Below the pieces are notes generated by a model. The model searched no databases and had not been told where the DNA came from. It saw nothing but the letters and a program-made list of their open reading frames with translations. Shown one piece after another: positions 13,403-20,911 of a stretch of DNA of 26,155 nt. The stretch is from assembly GCA_964625745.1 (NCBI GenBank), contig CAZVCJ010000043.1:1-26155 (forward strand), given 5' to 3'. A program made the translations under genes and the position numbers. Source of the DNA: CAZVCJ01 sp964625745. GTDB lineage: Bacteria > Chloroflexota > Anaerolineae > VGOG01. Within the stretch, counting starts at the first letter, position 1. Each line of letters begins with the position of its first letter.

Positions 13403-14466
13403 GAAAACTGCTTTTGCTGTTCGTTATCCTGTTAATCTTGGACTGTCTGGCGATTCCGCTCGCTACCGCCGCGCAGTCGCCCGACGAGCCGGTGGTACAG
13501 GCTATTCTTTTTCGCTCCCCTACCTGTCCCGCTTGCCATCAGGTCATTGACGAGCTGCTGTCGCCGATGGCTGGTGACTACGGCGACCGGCTCCAGATTG
13601 TGGGGATTGACACCTCTCAGTCGGCTGGCTTGAAACTCTACCAGGCGACTGTCGAGCGATACCAGATTCCGCGTGAGCGGCAAGGCGTGCCCACGCTGGT
13701 GATCGGCGACGTAGTGCTGGTGGGCGGCCGCGAAATCCCGGAGCAATTTCCGGCCCTGGTCGAAGACGGGCTGGCCGCCGGCGGCATCGGCTGGCCTGAC
13801 ATCCCTGGTCTGGCCCAGGCACCCTCCGAGGCCCAGATGACCATCGGCAGCGAGGGGCTTCAGCCCGTCGAGGCCCAATCGCCGCCTCCAGACCCGGTGG
13901 GCTTTGCCCTGGCCTGGGTGGTGCTGGCGGGAATGGCGGCCGTCCTGGGTTACGCTGCCTGGCGTGTTGTGACTACCCGGCAGCTCCTGGGCCAGCTATT
14001 GCAGTCAGGCCGCAGAACACTTATCTATGCCAAAATATGGGCCATCCCCATCCTGGACCTGGTGGGGTTGGTGATCGCCACCTACCTGGCCTACGTGGAA
14101 ATCACCCACGTCGAAGCTCTCTGCGGGCCTATCGGCGAGTGCAACATCGTGCAAACCAGCTCCTACGCCCTGATGCTGGGAATCCCCGTCGCTGTGCTGG
14201 GCGTGCTGTACTACCTGGCCATCGGTGCATTGTGGGTAGGGCAAAGGCACCTGGTCGGACGATGGGCTAACCTGTCGGCGCTGGGGCTGTTGGGGGGGAC
14301 CCTCTTTGGCGCTATTTTCTCCATTTACCTGACCTGTCTGGAGCTTTTCGTCGTTCGCGCCATTTGTAGCTGGTGCCTCGGCTCGGCGGTGACGACCACG
14401 ATTTTGATGCTTCTGGTCGTGGTTCCCATCACAGGTAGCCCATCGCCGAAACGTGTACGGCGTTGA
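13399..14466 (+). CDS. Thioredoxin-VKOR fusion protein (disulfide-forming oxidase)
   Basis: The product is 355 residues from ATG 13399 (GAGGAGG eight bases upstream; the in-frame TTG at 13393 is less likely). The order is a signal peptide (about 1-25), an exported thioredoxin-like domain with C43-P-A-C46, a linker and membrane helix (about 165-190), and a VKOR domain of four helices. The VKOR domain carries the shuttle pair C242 and C248 (CGPIGEC) and the active-site C323-S-W-C326. VKOR proteins oxidise partner thioredoxins using quinone and so make disulfides outside the membrane. In the common bacterial fusion the thioredoxin follows VKOR; here it precedes it. As the oxidising arm it complements the reducing CcdA/ArsG-like transporter just upstream. 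Confidence 0.88.
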   Translation: MRKLLLLFVILLILDCLAIPLATAAQSPDEPVVQAILFRSPTCPACHQVIDELLSPMAGDYGDRLQIVGIDTSQSAGLKLYQATVERYQIPRERQGVPTLVIGDVVLVGGREIPEQFPALVEDGLAAGGIGWPDIPGLAQAPSEAQMTIGSEGLQPVEAQSPPPDPVGFALAWVVLAGMAAVLGYAAWRVVTTRQLLGQLLQSGRRTLIYAKIWAIPILDLVGLVIATYLAYVEITHVEALCGPIGECNIVQTSSYALMLGIPVAVLGVLYYLAIGALWVGQRHLVGRWANLSALGLLGGTLFGAIFSIYLTCLELFVVRAICSWCLGSAVTTTILMLLVVVPITGSPSPKRVRR

Positions 14467-14480
14467 TACGCTCGACCTGC

Positions 14481-14496
14481 CTCACCGGCTGGTGAG
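14481..14496 (+). terminator. Perfect hairpin after the Trx-VKOR gene
   Basis: CTCACC, loop GGCT, GGTGAG. It lies 15 bases past the stop and lacks a T-run, so it is a weak or transcript-stabilising terminator at best. Confidence 0.35.
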
Positions 14497-14516
14497 TCAG
14501 CCCTCGACGTATGGAG

Positions 14517-14615
14517 AGAAACCAGGTTTTTTGTCATCTGAACCAAGTCAGTGATTGCATTTTGGACGTTCTGGAACGCCCAGGAATGCCTTATCAAGCG
14601 AAAAACCTGGTTTCT
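14517..14615. repeat. Inverted repeat with 15-bp arms (AGAAACCAGGTTTTT family), long-spacer form
   Basis: AGAAACCAGGTTTTT (14517-14531) and AAAAACCTGGTTTCT (14601-14615) are perfect inverted repeats separated by 69 bases. The identical arm pair recurs at 22489-22522 with a four-base loop, showing a dispersed palindromic repeat family. Confidence 0.88.
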
Positions 14616-14661
14616 GATCGCCATGTCGGGTAATGAATCATAGCCAGAAATGGAGGACGAC

Positions 14662-16080
14662 TTGTCTGACTTTTATGATCTTGCAATCCTGGGCGCCGGG
14701 CCGGGTGGTTACGTGGCTGCGCTGCGAGCTGCCCAACTCGGCGCCCGCGTGGCGCTCATCGAGAAGGGGCGCGTGGGCGGGACTTGCCTGAACGTCGGCT
14801 GCATCCCCACCAAGGCCCTGACCACTTCCGCCGAACTGTTGCTCAAGGCCCGACGGGCTGCTGAGTTCGGCGTTTCCATTCCCAGCGCGCTGCCCGACCT
14901 GCCGTCGCTGATGGCCTACAAACAGGCAGCCGTGGACAGACTGGTTAGCGGCGTGGAACAACTGCTGAAGAAGCGCAAAGTCACGCTGGTACGGGGCGAA
15001 GGACGCCTCGTCCGCCCAGACACGCTGCGCGTCACCGACGCTGCGGGGGAGGCGGCGGAGAACCTCGCTGCGGAGATTTCAGCCCGGCACGTGGTCCTTG
15101 CGCCCGGCTCCGTCACGGCTCGACCGCCCATTCCTGGCCTGGATTTGCCGGGGGTGATGACCAGCGCGGAGGCTTTGAACATCGCCGACGTCCCGGCGCA
15201 CCTGATCGTCATCGGTGGAGGTGTTATCGGGCTGGAGTTCGCCTGTATCTACGAGGCGCTGGGCAGTCGGGTGACAGTCCTGGAAATGATGCCGACGCTG
15301 TTGCCGGGGGGAACAGACGAGTCGCTCGCCAGGCGGCTGGCGGTCACCTTGCGGCGGCGCGGGATGACCATCCACACTGGGGCAAAGGTGCAGGCGATTG
15401 AACCCTTTGAGAGTGGGCTGCGCATCGTCTTCGCCGGAGCCAAAGGTGAAGCCTCTGTCGAGGGTGGGCGCGTGCTGGTCGCAGTGGGCCGCTGGCCGAA
15501 TACCAGCGGCCTGGGGCTGGCTGAGCTTGGCGTAAAGATGAACGGCCGCGCTATCGCTGTGGACGAGTACCTGAGGACGAATCTCCCCAACGTGTGGGCC
15601 ATCGGCGATGCCGTTGGCGGGATGATGTTGGCGCACAGGGCGATGGTTGATGGCCGCGTGGTGGCCGAGAACGTGACCGGCAGCCAGCGCGCCGTGGACT
15701 ACCGTTCGGTGCCCAGCGTGATCTTCACCCGCCCCGAAGTCGCCAGCGTCGGCCTGACCGAGGCCGAGGCCCGTGCCCAGGGAGCGGACGTCGAGGTGAT
15801 GGGATTCCCGTTTTCGGCCAACCCACGGGCCCAAATCCTGGGTGAGACCGAGGGGCTGGTCAAGCTGGTGTGCGAGGCTGGCAGCGGGCGCGTGTTGGGC
15901 GTTCACCTGATGGGAGTGCACGTCACCGACCTGATCGCGGAAGGCGCGCTGGCGGTGCAGGTGGGCGCCACGGCAGACGACCTGGCCTGGACAACCCACG
16001 CCCACCCGACTCTGCCCGAATCTATGCTGGAAGCCGCCCTCGGCTTCCGCGGTGCGATGATCCATTTTCACCAGGACTAA
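14662..16080 (+). CDS. lpdA: Dihydrolipoamide dehydrogenase (E3-type flavoprotein)
   Basis: This FAD enzyme transfers electrons between NAD(H) and protein-bound (dihydro)lipoamide. Motifs are the FAD fold LAILGAGPGGYVAALRA, the redox disulfide GGTCLNVGCIPTKAL (C42 and C47), the NAD fold IGGGVIGLEFA, the second FAD motif NVWAIGDAVGG, and the catalytic HAHPTLPE with the His-Glu pair at the C-terminus. Length (472) is normal. TTG at 14662 is preferred because GGAGG lies five bases upstream; an ATG at 14650 would put that ribosome site inside the gene. No pyruvate or oxoacid dehydrogenase genes are nearby. The likely partner in the window is the GcvH-like lipoyl carrier at 8919, with OsmC or the thioredoxin-like proteins as electron acceptors. 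Confidence 0.93.
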   Translation: MSDFYDLAILGAGPGGYVAALRAAQLGARVALIEKGRVGGTCLNVGCIPTKALTTSAELLLKARRAAEFGVSIPSALPDLPSLMAYKQAAVDRLVSGVEQLLKKRKVTLVRGEGRLVRPDTLRVTDAAGEAAENLAAEISARHVVLAPGSVTARPPIPGLDLPGVMTSAEALNIADVPAHLIVIGGGVIGLEFACIYEALGSRVTVLEMMPTLLPGGTDESLARRLAVTLRRRGMTIHTGAKVQAIEPFESGLRIVFAGAKGEASVEGGRVLVAVGRWPNTSGLGLAELGVKMNGRAIAVDEYLRTNLPNVWAIGDAVGGMMLAHRAMVDGRVVAENVTGSQRAVDYRSVPSVIFTRPEVASVGLTEAEARAQGADVEVMGFPFSANPRAQILGETEGLVKLVCEAGSGRVLGVHLMGVHVTDLIAEGALAVQVGATADDLAWTTHAHPTLPESMLEAALGFRGAMIHFHQD

Positions 16081-16107
16081 GCCCCGAAGTTCATGTAGGG
16101 AGAACAA

Positions 16108-17874
16108 ATGTTGAAGAAAGCACTCCCGGCCTTAGTCTGCCTTGGGTTATTGATCCCACATATCTGGATTAGCAAGCCGGTCTTCGCCTCAGCGCCACCT
16201 GACCCTCGCTTCGGAGTGGTGGAGGCCTACGAAGCTCCCGATCAGGCCACTTTGGCCGGCGTGGGTTGGGAACGGATACTCTTCTGGTGGCATCAACTGC
16301 AACCCGATGGACCAGACGACTGGAATGGGCAATATTTCCCCGACGAGATCCTGGACAGGGAGCGAGCCCAGGGCCGAGAGGTGGTGGGGCTGCTCAATAA
16401 CACTCCCCCCTGGGCCACCGATGGCGAGCCTCTCCGAGGCGTGCCCCGAGGTCTCTACCTGCCCCACGACGATCCCAACAACCTGTGGGCAGCCTTCGTC
16501 AGGCGCGTGGTGAGCCACTACGCGGGCCGCATTGATCACTGGATCATCTGGAACGAGCCCGACGTCTGGGACGAAGAACATGTCGGCCATACCTGGGCTG
16601 GTTCGGTAGAGGACTACTATCAATTGCTGAAGGTAGCCTATCTGACAGCCAAGGAGGCTAACCCCAACTGCGTCATCCACCTGACGGGGCTGACCTACTG
16701 GTGGGATTGGGTTTATGGCCGCAGGCAGTACTTCGAGCGGTTTCTGGACGTCGTCGCCCAGGACCCCACTGCTCCACAGCACAACCACTATTTCGACGTC
16801 GTTACCCTGCACATCTACTTCAAGCCTCAGACCGTCTACGAGATCACCAGCTTCTTCCGCCAGGCGATGCAGGAGCACGGCCTGGACAAGCCTATCTGGA
16901 TCAACGAGACCAACGCCGCACCTTCGCATGACCCCAGCCGTCCAGTGCACGATCCCCGCTTCGTGATCAGTCTGGACGAACAGGCATCGTACATCATCCA
17001 GGCCTGCGCTTTAGGTCTGGCGGCCGGAGTCGAGCGCATCGCTATCTACAAGATGATTGACAAACCCGGCGACGTCAACGCCAACCCCGAACCATACGGC
17101 CTTGTCCGAGCCGATGGCAGCCTCCGCCCGGCCTTCTATGCCTACCAGGTGGTGACGACCTGCTTCGCGGGTTACCGCCAGGCCAGCCTGGTCCGCCGGG
17201 GGGACATTGATCAAGTCACCATTGATCGGGGAGAGAGGACGACCACTGTGCTCTGGAATCGCTCGTCTGTGACCCAAACGATAGCTGTGCAGGCTATAGC
17301 ACCGCAGGCTATACTGGTGAACAAAGAGGGGCAGAGTTGGGCGCTGACCCCGGACGATGGTAAGTATGTTCTGACTCTGGCTGGTGCGCTCTGCAGCGAT
17401 CCCAGCGGCTGTTTCATCGGTGGCAGCCCCCTGCTGTTGGTCGAGGAGGGCCCGCCTTCGGCTCGTGGCTCCCTCCAACCTACCTCAACGCCGACGGTGA
17501 TGTCCACCAGCACCGCCACACCCCCTCCCACCGCTACGCCGACACCCCTGCCCACCGAGACGCCGTTGCCTACTGCCACGCCGACGCCCCTGCCCACCGA
17601 GACGCCGTCACCCACCGCTACGCCCACTACTACTCTGACGCCATCGCCCACTGCTACATATACAGCTACGAACACGCCGACGCTGACAACAACGAACACT
17701 CCTTCTCCCACCCCCGCGCTCACTCCCTCTCCGACGGTCACTGCTACCAGCACCCCTGCCCCTCTGCCCGCTGGCTCCGCTCTCAACATCGGCGCCATCG
17801 CTCTCCTTGGACTAATCCCCCTTGGTGGGATTCTCATCTGGTGGCAGAGGCGGGCCCGACCAATGACCACTTGA
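16108..17874 (+). CDS. Surface-anchored glycoside-hydrolase-like protein
   Basis: The 588-residue protein has a signal peptide (about 1-28), a (beta/alpha)8 hydrolase-like domain (about 30-360), a small beta domain (about 360-450), a Thr/Pro-rich linker (about 453-555), a membrane helix and a basic tail (about 557-588). Candidate catalytic residues are Glu in IIWNEPDVW (acid/base) and Glu in PIWINETNAAP (nucleophile), the arrangement of clan GH-A enzymes such as GH39/GH5. The substrate is not deducible. The C-terminal helix plus RRAR suggests anchoring in the membrane with the enzyme outside. The ATG at 16108 has AGGGAG upstream. It is functionally unrelated to the redox genes before it. Confidence 0.82.
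   Translation: MLKKALPALVCLGLLIPHIWISKPVFASAPPDPRFGVVEAYEAPDQATLAGVGWERILFWWHQLQPDGPDDWNGQYFPDEILDRERAQGREVVGLLNNTPPWATDGEPLRGVPRGLYLPHDDPNNLWAAFVRRVVSHYAGRIDHWIIWNEPDVWDEEHVGHTWAGSVEDYYQLLKVAYLTAKEANPNCVIHLTGLTYWWDWVYGRRQYFERFLDVVAQDPTAPQHNHYFDVVTLHIYFKPQTVYEITSFFRQAMQEHGLDKPIWINETNAAPSHDPSRPVHDPRFVISLDEQASYIIQACALGLAAGVERIAIYKMIDKPGDVNANPEPYGLVRADGSLRPAFYAYQVVTTCFAGYRQASLVRRGDIDQVTIDRGERTTTVLWNRSSVTQTIAVQAIAPQAILVNKEGQSWALTPDDGKYVLTLAGALCSDPSGCFIGGSPLLLVEEGPPSARGSLQPTSTPTVMSTSTATPPPTATPTPLPTETPLPTATPTPLPTETPSPTATPTTTLTPSPTATYTATNTPTLTTTNTPSPTPALTPSPTVTATSTPAPLPAGSALNIGAIALLGLIPLGGILIWWQRRARPMTT
17530..17625 (+). repeat. 42-bp coding repeat in the Thr/Pro linker
   Basis: Two copies encode PTATPTPLPTETP(L/S), sharing long identical DNA words such as CTGCCCACCGAGACGCCG. 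Further degenerate Thr/Pro words follow to about 17760. Such linkers are likely O-glycosylation sites and vary in length by repeat slippage. Confidence 0.7.
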
Positions 17875-17904
17875 CCATGGACTATCTAACCAGGACATGA
17901 AAGC

Positions 17905-18534
17905 ATGACCATCCTCAACCCAGTGATCTACATAGACGAATCCGGCAACTTAACCGACCCTAACGACCCTTTCGTGGTAGTAGCAGCGTTGGTCGCCGAG
18001 CAACATGATGCTAAGCTGGGAAGGATTATCAGCAAGGAAAGGCGAAGGCTTCGTATGGCCAAGGGCAAGCAGAAAAAAGAGAGGAAGATAACCGAGTTCA
18101 AATTTCGTTCGATTGGAGATAAGACAAGGCAAAGGATTTTAGAACGCTTGGGGGAACAGAAAGTGGAGCTGTTCTCATTTGTCTTGGAGAAAGGGGATAT
18201 GGTTATAGCAGATACACCGAAAAACTATGCCAGACTTGTGTGGCCGCTCTTGGCAGAGTGCTTGAGACGATACCCCAAAGCGCCGGTGATCATTGATTCC
18301 CACTTTGACCTGGCCGAAAGAAGGGGAGCTTTTGACGCTTTTATCGCCGAGAAAGCAGGCAGACTGGTAGCAATCACCCATGGTGACAGCAATCTTGATG
18401 CAGGGGTAGGATTGACGGATTTTGTAGCTGGTGCAGTCTTGTATCGCTGCAGGCAAGGAGATAGCCGATTTGAGGCGGTATTCAGAGAGAAAGTGGCCTG
18501 GGAAAGTAGTGGGAAATGGAAAAATAAATGGTGA
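17905..18534 (+). CDS. DUF3800 domain protein
   Basis: The 209-residue protein begins with the family signature VIYIDESGNL, followed by acidic residues expected on the strands of an RNase H-like fold: IIDSHFD in the middle and THGDSNLDAGVGLTDFVAGAV near the C-terminus. DUF3800 proteins are widespread in mobile and defence-related settings and are suspected nucleases, but no activity is established. Base composition is visibly more AT-rich than the flanking genes, a sign of recent transfer. The ribosome site is weak. It stands alone between the hydrolase and ssnA, with no recombinase in view. Confidence 0.85.
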   Translation: MTILNPVIYIDESGNLTDPNDPFVVVAALVAEQHDAKLGRIISKERRRLRMAKGKQKKERKITEFKFRSIGDKTRQRILERLGEQKVELFSFVLEKGDMVIADTPKNYARLVWPLLAECLRRYPKAPVIIDSHFDLAERRGAFDAFIAEKAGRLVAITHGDSNLDAGVGLTDFVAGAVLYRCRQGDSRFEAVFREKVAWESSGKWKNKW

Positions 18535-18552
18535 GAACCCGGAAGGTCCTTT

Positions 18553-18568
18553 ACTTGGTTTCCCAAGT
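18553..18568 (+). terminator. Hairpin after the DUF3800 gene
   Basis: ACTTGG, loop TTTC, CCAAGT forms a perfect six-base stem 18 bases after the stop. No T-run follows, so termination is uncertain. Confidence 0.3.
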
Positions 18569-18635
18569 GAACCGCTGCAAGCAGCCGTCCCACCTTACCC
18601 CGGATTTACTTCTCACCATCTGTACTTATAGTAAC

Positions 18636-18653
18636 ACAATTTCTTTAAATTGT
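18636..18653. promoter_or_regulatory. Inverted repeat adjacent to the ssnA ribosome site
   Basis: ACAATTT (18636-18642) and AAATTGT (18647-18653) are perfect inverted repeats with a four-base loop, ending one base before AAGGAGG. A TATAGT box at 18627-18632 could be the -10. As DNA this could be an operator; as RNA it could mask the ribosome site. There is no direct evidence for either. Confidence 0.35.
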
Positions 18654-18669
18654 CAAGGAGGTAACAGAA

Positions 18670-20037
18670 ATGCTCATCACCAGTAGCACGATCATCACCT
18701 TTGGCAAAGAGAACCAGGTGATCCACGATGGGGCCATCCTCATTGCGGGTGGGCACATAGCCGACCTGGGCTCAACAGCGGAACTCACAGCAAAGTACCC
18801 CACTGAGGAGATCCTCGACGCCCAGGGCAAACTGGCGATGCCTGGGCTGATCTGCGCCCACACCCACTTCTACGGCGCTTTCGCCCGGGGGATGGCCATC
18901 CCTGGCGCAGCGCCCCAGAATTTCCCAGAGATCCTGGAGAAGCTGTGGTGGCGGTTGGACAAGGCTCTCTTCTGGCAAGACATTCGCTACAGCGCGCTGG
19001 TCTGCTTGATTGATGCCATTCGCCACGGCGCCACCACCCTCATAGATCACCATGCCTCTCCCAGCGCCATTGAGGGCTCGCTGGACATCATCGCCGAGGC
19101 GGTGGAGAAGGCCGGGGTGCGAGCCTGCCTCTGCTACGAGGTGACAGACCGGGACGGAGAGGAGAAGACGAGGGAGGGAATAGAAGAAAACGAGAGATTT
19201 ATCAAAAAGATAAAAGGGGAACTCAGGGGAACCTTGTCCTTGAGCGGAGCGAAGGATCAGGGGAACCTGGTGGGAGCAACTTTTGGCTTGCACGCCTCGC
19301 TCACTCTCTCCGATGAGACGCTGGAGAAAGTGGTGGGGGTAGCCAACGAGTTGGGTGTGGGGTTTCACATCCACGTGGCCGAGGACATGGCCGACCAGCG
19401 GGATAGCCTGAAGAAATCGGGGCTGCGGGTTGTGGAGAGGTTGAACAAGCTCGGCGTACTAGGCCCCCAGACCATCGCCGCCCACTGCGTGCACGTGGAC
19501 GCTTACGAGATGGACATCCTGCGCGAGACGGGCACGCGGGTAGTCCACAACCCCCGCTCCAACATGAACAACGCCGTGGGCGTAGCCGACGTGCCAGGTA
19601 TGCTGAGGCGGGGGATTGGCGTTGGCCTGGGCAACGACGGCTTCTCCAACAACATGTTCACCGAGATGCACACCGCTTACCTCCTGCACAAGCTGAGCAA
19701 GAGCGATCCACGAGTCATGGGCGCTGACCAGGTGATGCAGATGGAGTTTCAGAACAACGCCCAGATAGCCAGCCTGTTTTTCACCGATCCCCTGGGCCAG
19801 CTCTCCGTGGGCGCTCTGGCCGACATTGTTCTGGTTGATTACGTGCCCACCACCCCCTTGACCGAAGGCAACTTCCCCTGGCACATCATCTTCGGCGTGG
19901 ACGGCACGGGGGTGGACACTACCATCGTCGGCGGTCGGGTGCTGATGCGGAACAAAGAACTTCTGACCCTGGACGAGGAAGAAATCTGCGCCAAATCGCG
20001 GGAGTTGGCAGGTAAGCTTTGGAGGAGGTTACGATAA
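18670..20037 (+). CDS. ssnA: SsnA-family aminohydrolase (selenium metabolism-associated)
   Basis: This 455-residue metal-dependent amidohydrolase has the expected motifs: metal ligands CAHTHFYG (H64, H66), LIDHHAS, GFHIHVAED, AAHCVHVD and the Asp in LGNDGFSNNMFTEMH. The wording NPRSNMNNAVGVA and the Met/Asn-rich region are those of SsnA, a family found with selenium-dependent molybdenum hydroxylases (purine/xanthine type) and usually beside ygfK, as here. The enzyme reaction is not established; a purine-type deamination is suspected. The ATG at 18670 has AAGGAGG upstream. An odd stretch (about residues 185-200, LRGTLSLSGAKDQGN) is encoded by a dispersed repeat and looks inserted before GATFGLHASLTLSDE. 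Confidence 0.9.
   Translation: MLITSSTIITFGKENQVIHDGAILIAGGHIADLGSTAELTAKYPTEEILDAQGKLAMPGLICAHTHFYGAFARGMAIPGAAPQNFPEILEKLWWRLDKALFWQDIRYSALVCLIDAIRHGATTLIDHHASPSAIEGSLDIIAEAVEKAGVRACLCYEVTDRDGEEKTREGIEENERFIKKIKGELRGTLSLSGAKDQGNLVGATFGLHASLTLSDETLEKVVGVANELGVGFHIHVAEDMADQRDSLKKSGLRVVERLNKLGVLGPQTIAAHCVHVDAYEMDILRETGTRVVHNPRSNMNNAVGVADVPGMLRRGIGVGLGNDGFSNNMFTEMHTAYLLHKLSKSDPRVMGADQVMQMEFQNNAQIASLFFTDPLGQLSVGALADIVLVDYVPTTPLTEGNFPWHIIFGVDGTGVDTTIVGGRVLMRNKELLTLDEEEICAKSRELAGKLWRRLR
19223..19268 (+). repeat. Repeat insertion inside ssnA (GAGC/CGAAGG family, divergent copy)
   Basis: The core TCCTTGAGCGGAGCGAAGGA (19237-19256) has complementary ends and is flanked by a perfect 12-base direct repeat TCAGGGGAACCT (19223-19234 and 19257-19268). 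It is read through as coding sequence without a stop. Confidence 0.7.
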
Positions 20038-20047
20038 GGAGACCCAA

Positions 20048-20803
20048 ATGAAACGTGAAGAATTGATTACCTATCTCGACGACTACCTGCGCGTCAAAGA
20101 GATCGAGGATAGCTCCCAGAACGGCCTCCAGGTGGAGGGGCCAGAGGAGGTGACGCAAGTCGCCTTCGCCGTGGACAGTTGCCAGGCCGCCTTCGAGCAG
20201 GCGGTCGCCACTGGTGCACAACTGATCGTCGTCCACCACGGGCTTTTCTGGAGCAAGCCCTTTCGTCTGGTTGGTCCCCTCTTCCAGCAAGTAAGAACAC
20301 TCATTGAGGGTGGCTGCGGCCTATACGCCGTCCACCTGCCATTGGACTGTCACCCCCAGGTGGGCAACAATGCAGAGCTGGCCCGTCTGTTGGGATTGAA
20401 GGACACCCGCACCTTTGGCGAGTACCAGGGCCGCGAAATCGGCATCGGTGGCGTGCTGGCCCCGACCATGCCGCTGAACGTGCTGGTCGAGCAGTTGGCG
20501 CGGGCTACCGGCGAGCCTCCCGTACGTGTGCTGGCCCACGGCCCGGCGGAGGTGTCGCAAGTGGGGTGCATCTCCGGATTCGGCAGTGATATGATGGATC
20601 AGGTCGTAGACGCCGGCTTTGATACCTTCGTCACTGGCGAGACCAGCCACAGCTTCTTCCACCAGGCCGCCGAACGCGGTCTCAACGTCGTCTACGGCGG
20701 CCACTACGCCACCGAGACGCTGGGCGTGAAGGCGCTGGCCCGCCATCTGGAGGAAAAGTTCGGCCTGGAGACAACCTTCCTGGACATCCCCACGGGGATG
20801 TAA
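20048..20803 (+). CDS. NIF3-family (YbgI/DUF34) dinuclear metal-centre protein
   Basis: The 251-residue protein starts at ATG 20048 with AAGGAGA upstream. NIF3/YbgI hallmarks are DSSQNGLQVEG, the metal-binding VHHGLFW, HLPLDCHPQVGNNAELARLLG, and the C-terminal TGETSHSFFHQAAERGLNVVYGGHYATETLGVKAL with further His and Glu ligands. These proteins form hexameric toroids with a two-metal site. They are sometimes annotated GTP cyclohydrolase 1 type 2, but a general function is unproven. Ten bases after ssnA and about 100 before ygfK, it is probably cotranscribed with them. A role in cofactor or nucleotide handling for the molybdenum hydroxylase system is only an inference. Confidence 0.9.
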   Translation: MKREELITYLDDYLRVKEIEDSSQNGLQVEGPEEVTQVAFAVDSCQAAFEQAVATGAQLIVVHHGLFWSKPFRLVGPLFQQVRTLIEGGCGLYAVHLPLDCHPQVGNNAELARLLGLKDTRTFGEYQGREIGIGGVLAPTMPLNVLVEQLARATGEPPVRVLAHGPAEVSQVGCISGFGSDMMDQVVDAGFDTFVTGETSHSFFHQAAERGLNVVYGGHYATETLGVKALARHLEEKFGLETTFLDIPTGM

Positions 20804-20806
20804 AAG

Positions 20807-20828
20807 GTATTGGATATTGGATATTTCT
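20807..20828 (+). repeat. GGATATT short tandem repeat before ygfK
   Basis: ATTGGATATTGGATATT is a seven-base tandem repeat in the 108-base spacer between the NIF3-family gene and ygfK. It is a simple-sequence stretch. The spacer shows no other feature than the GGAAAGGAAGAG ribosome site. Confidence 0.45.
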
Positions 20829-20911
20829 GATGGGCGAAGATCTCCCGACCGAGCCCGACGACGCCTCGGCCAGGGGACCTTCGGCGAACGATGTAAGGGA
20901 AAGGAAGAGAC

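Noticed and set aside
15079..16107. Long antisense frame (342 codons) opposite the dihydrolipoamide dehydrogenase
   Set aside because: Same reason: a GC-bias shadow with no ribosome site or recognisable domain.
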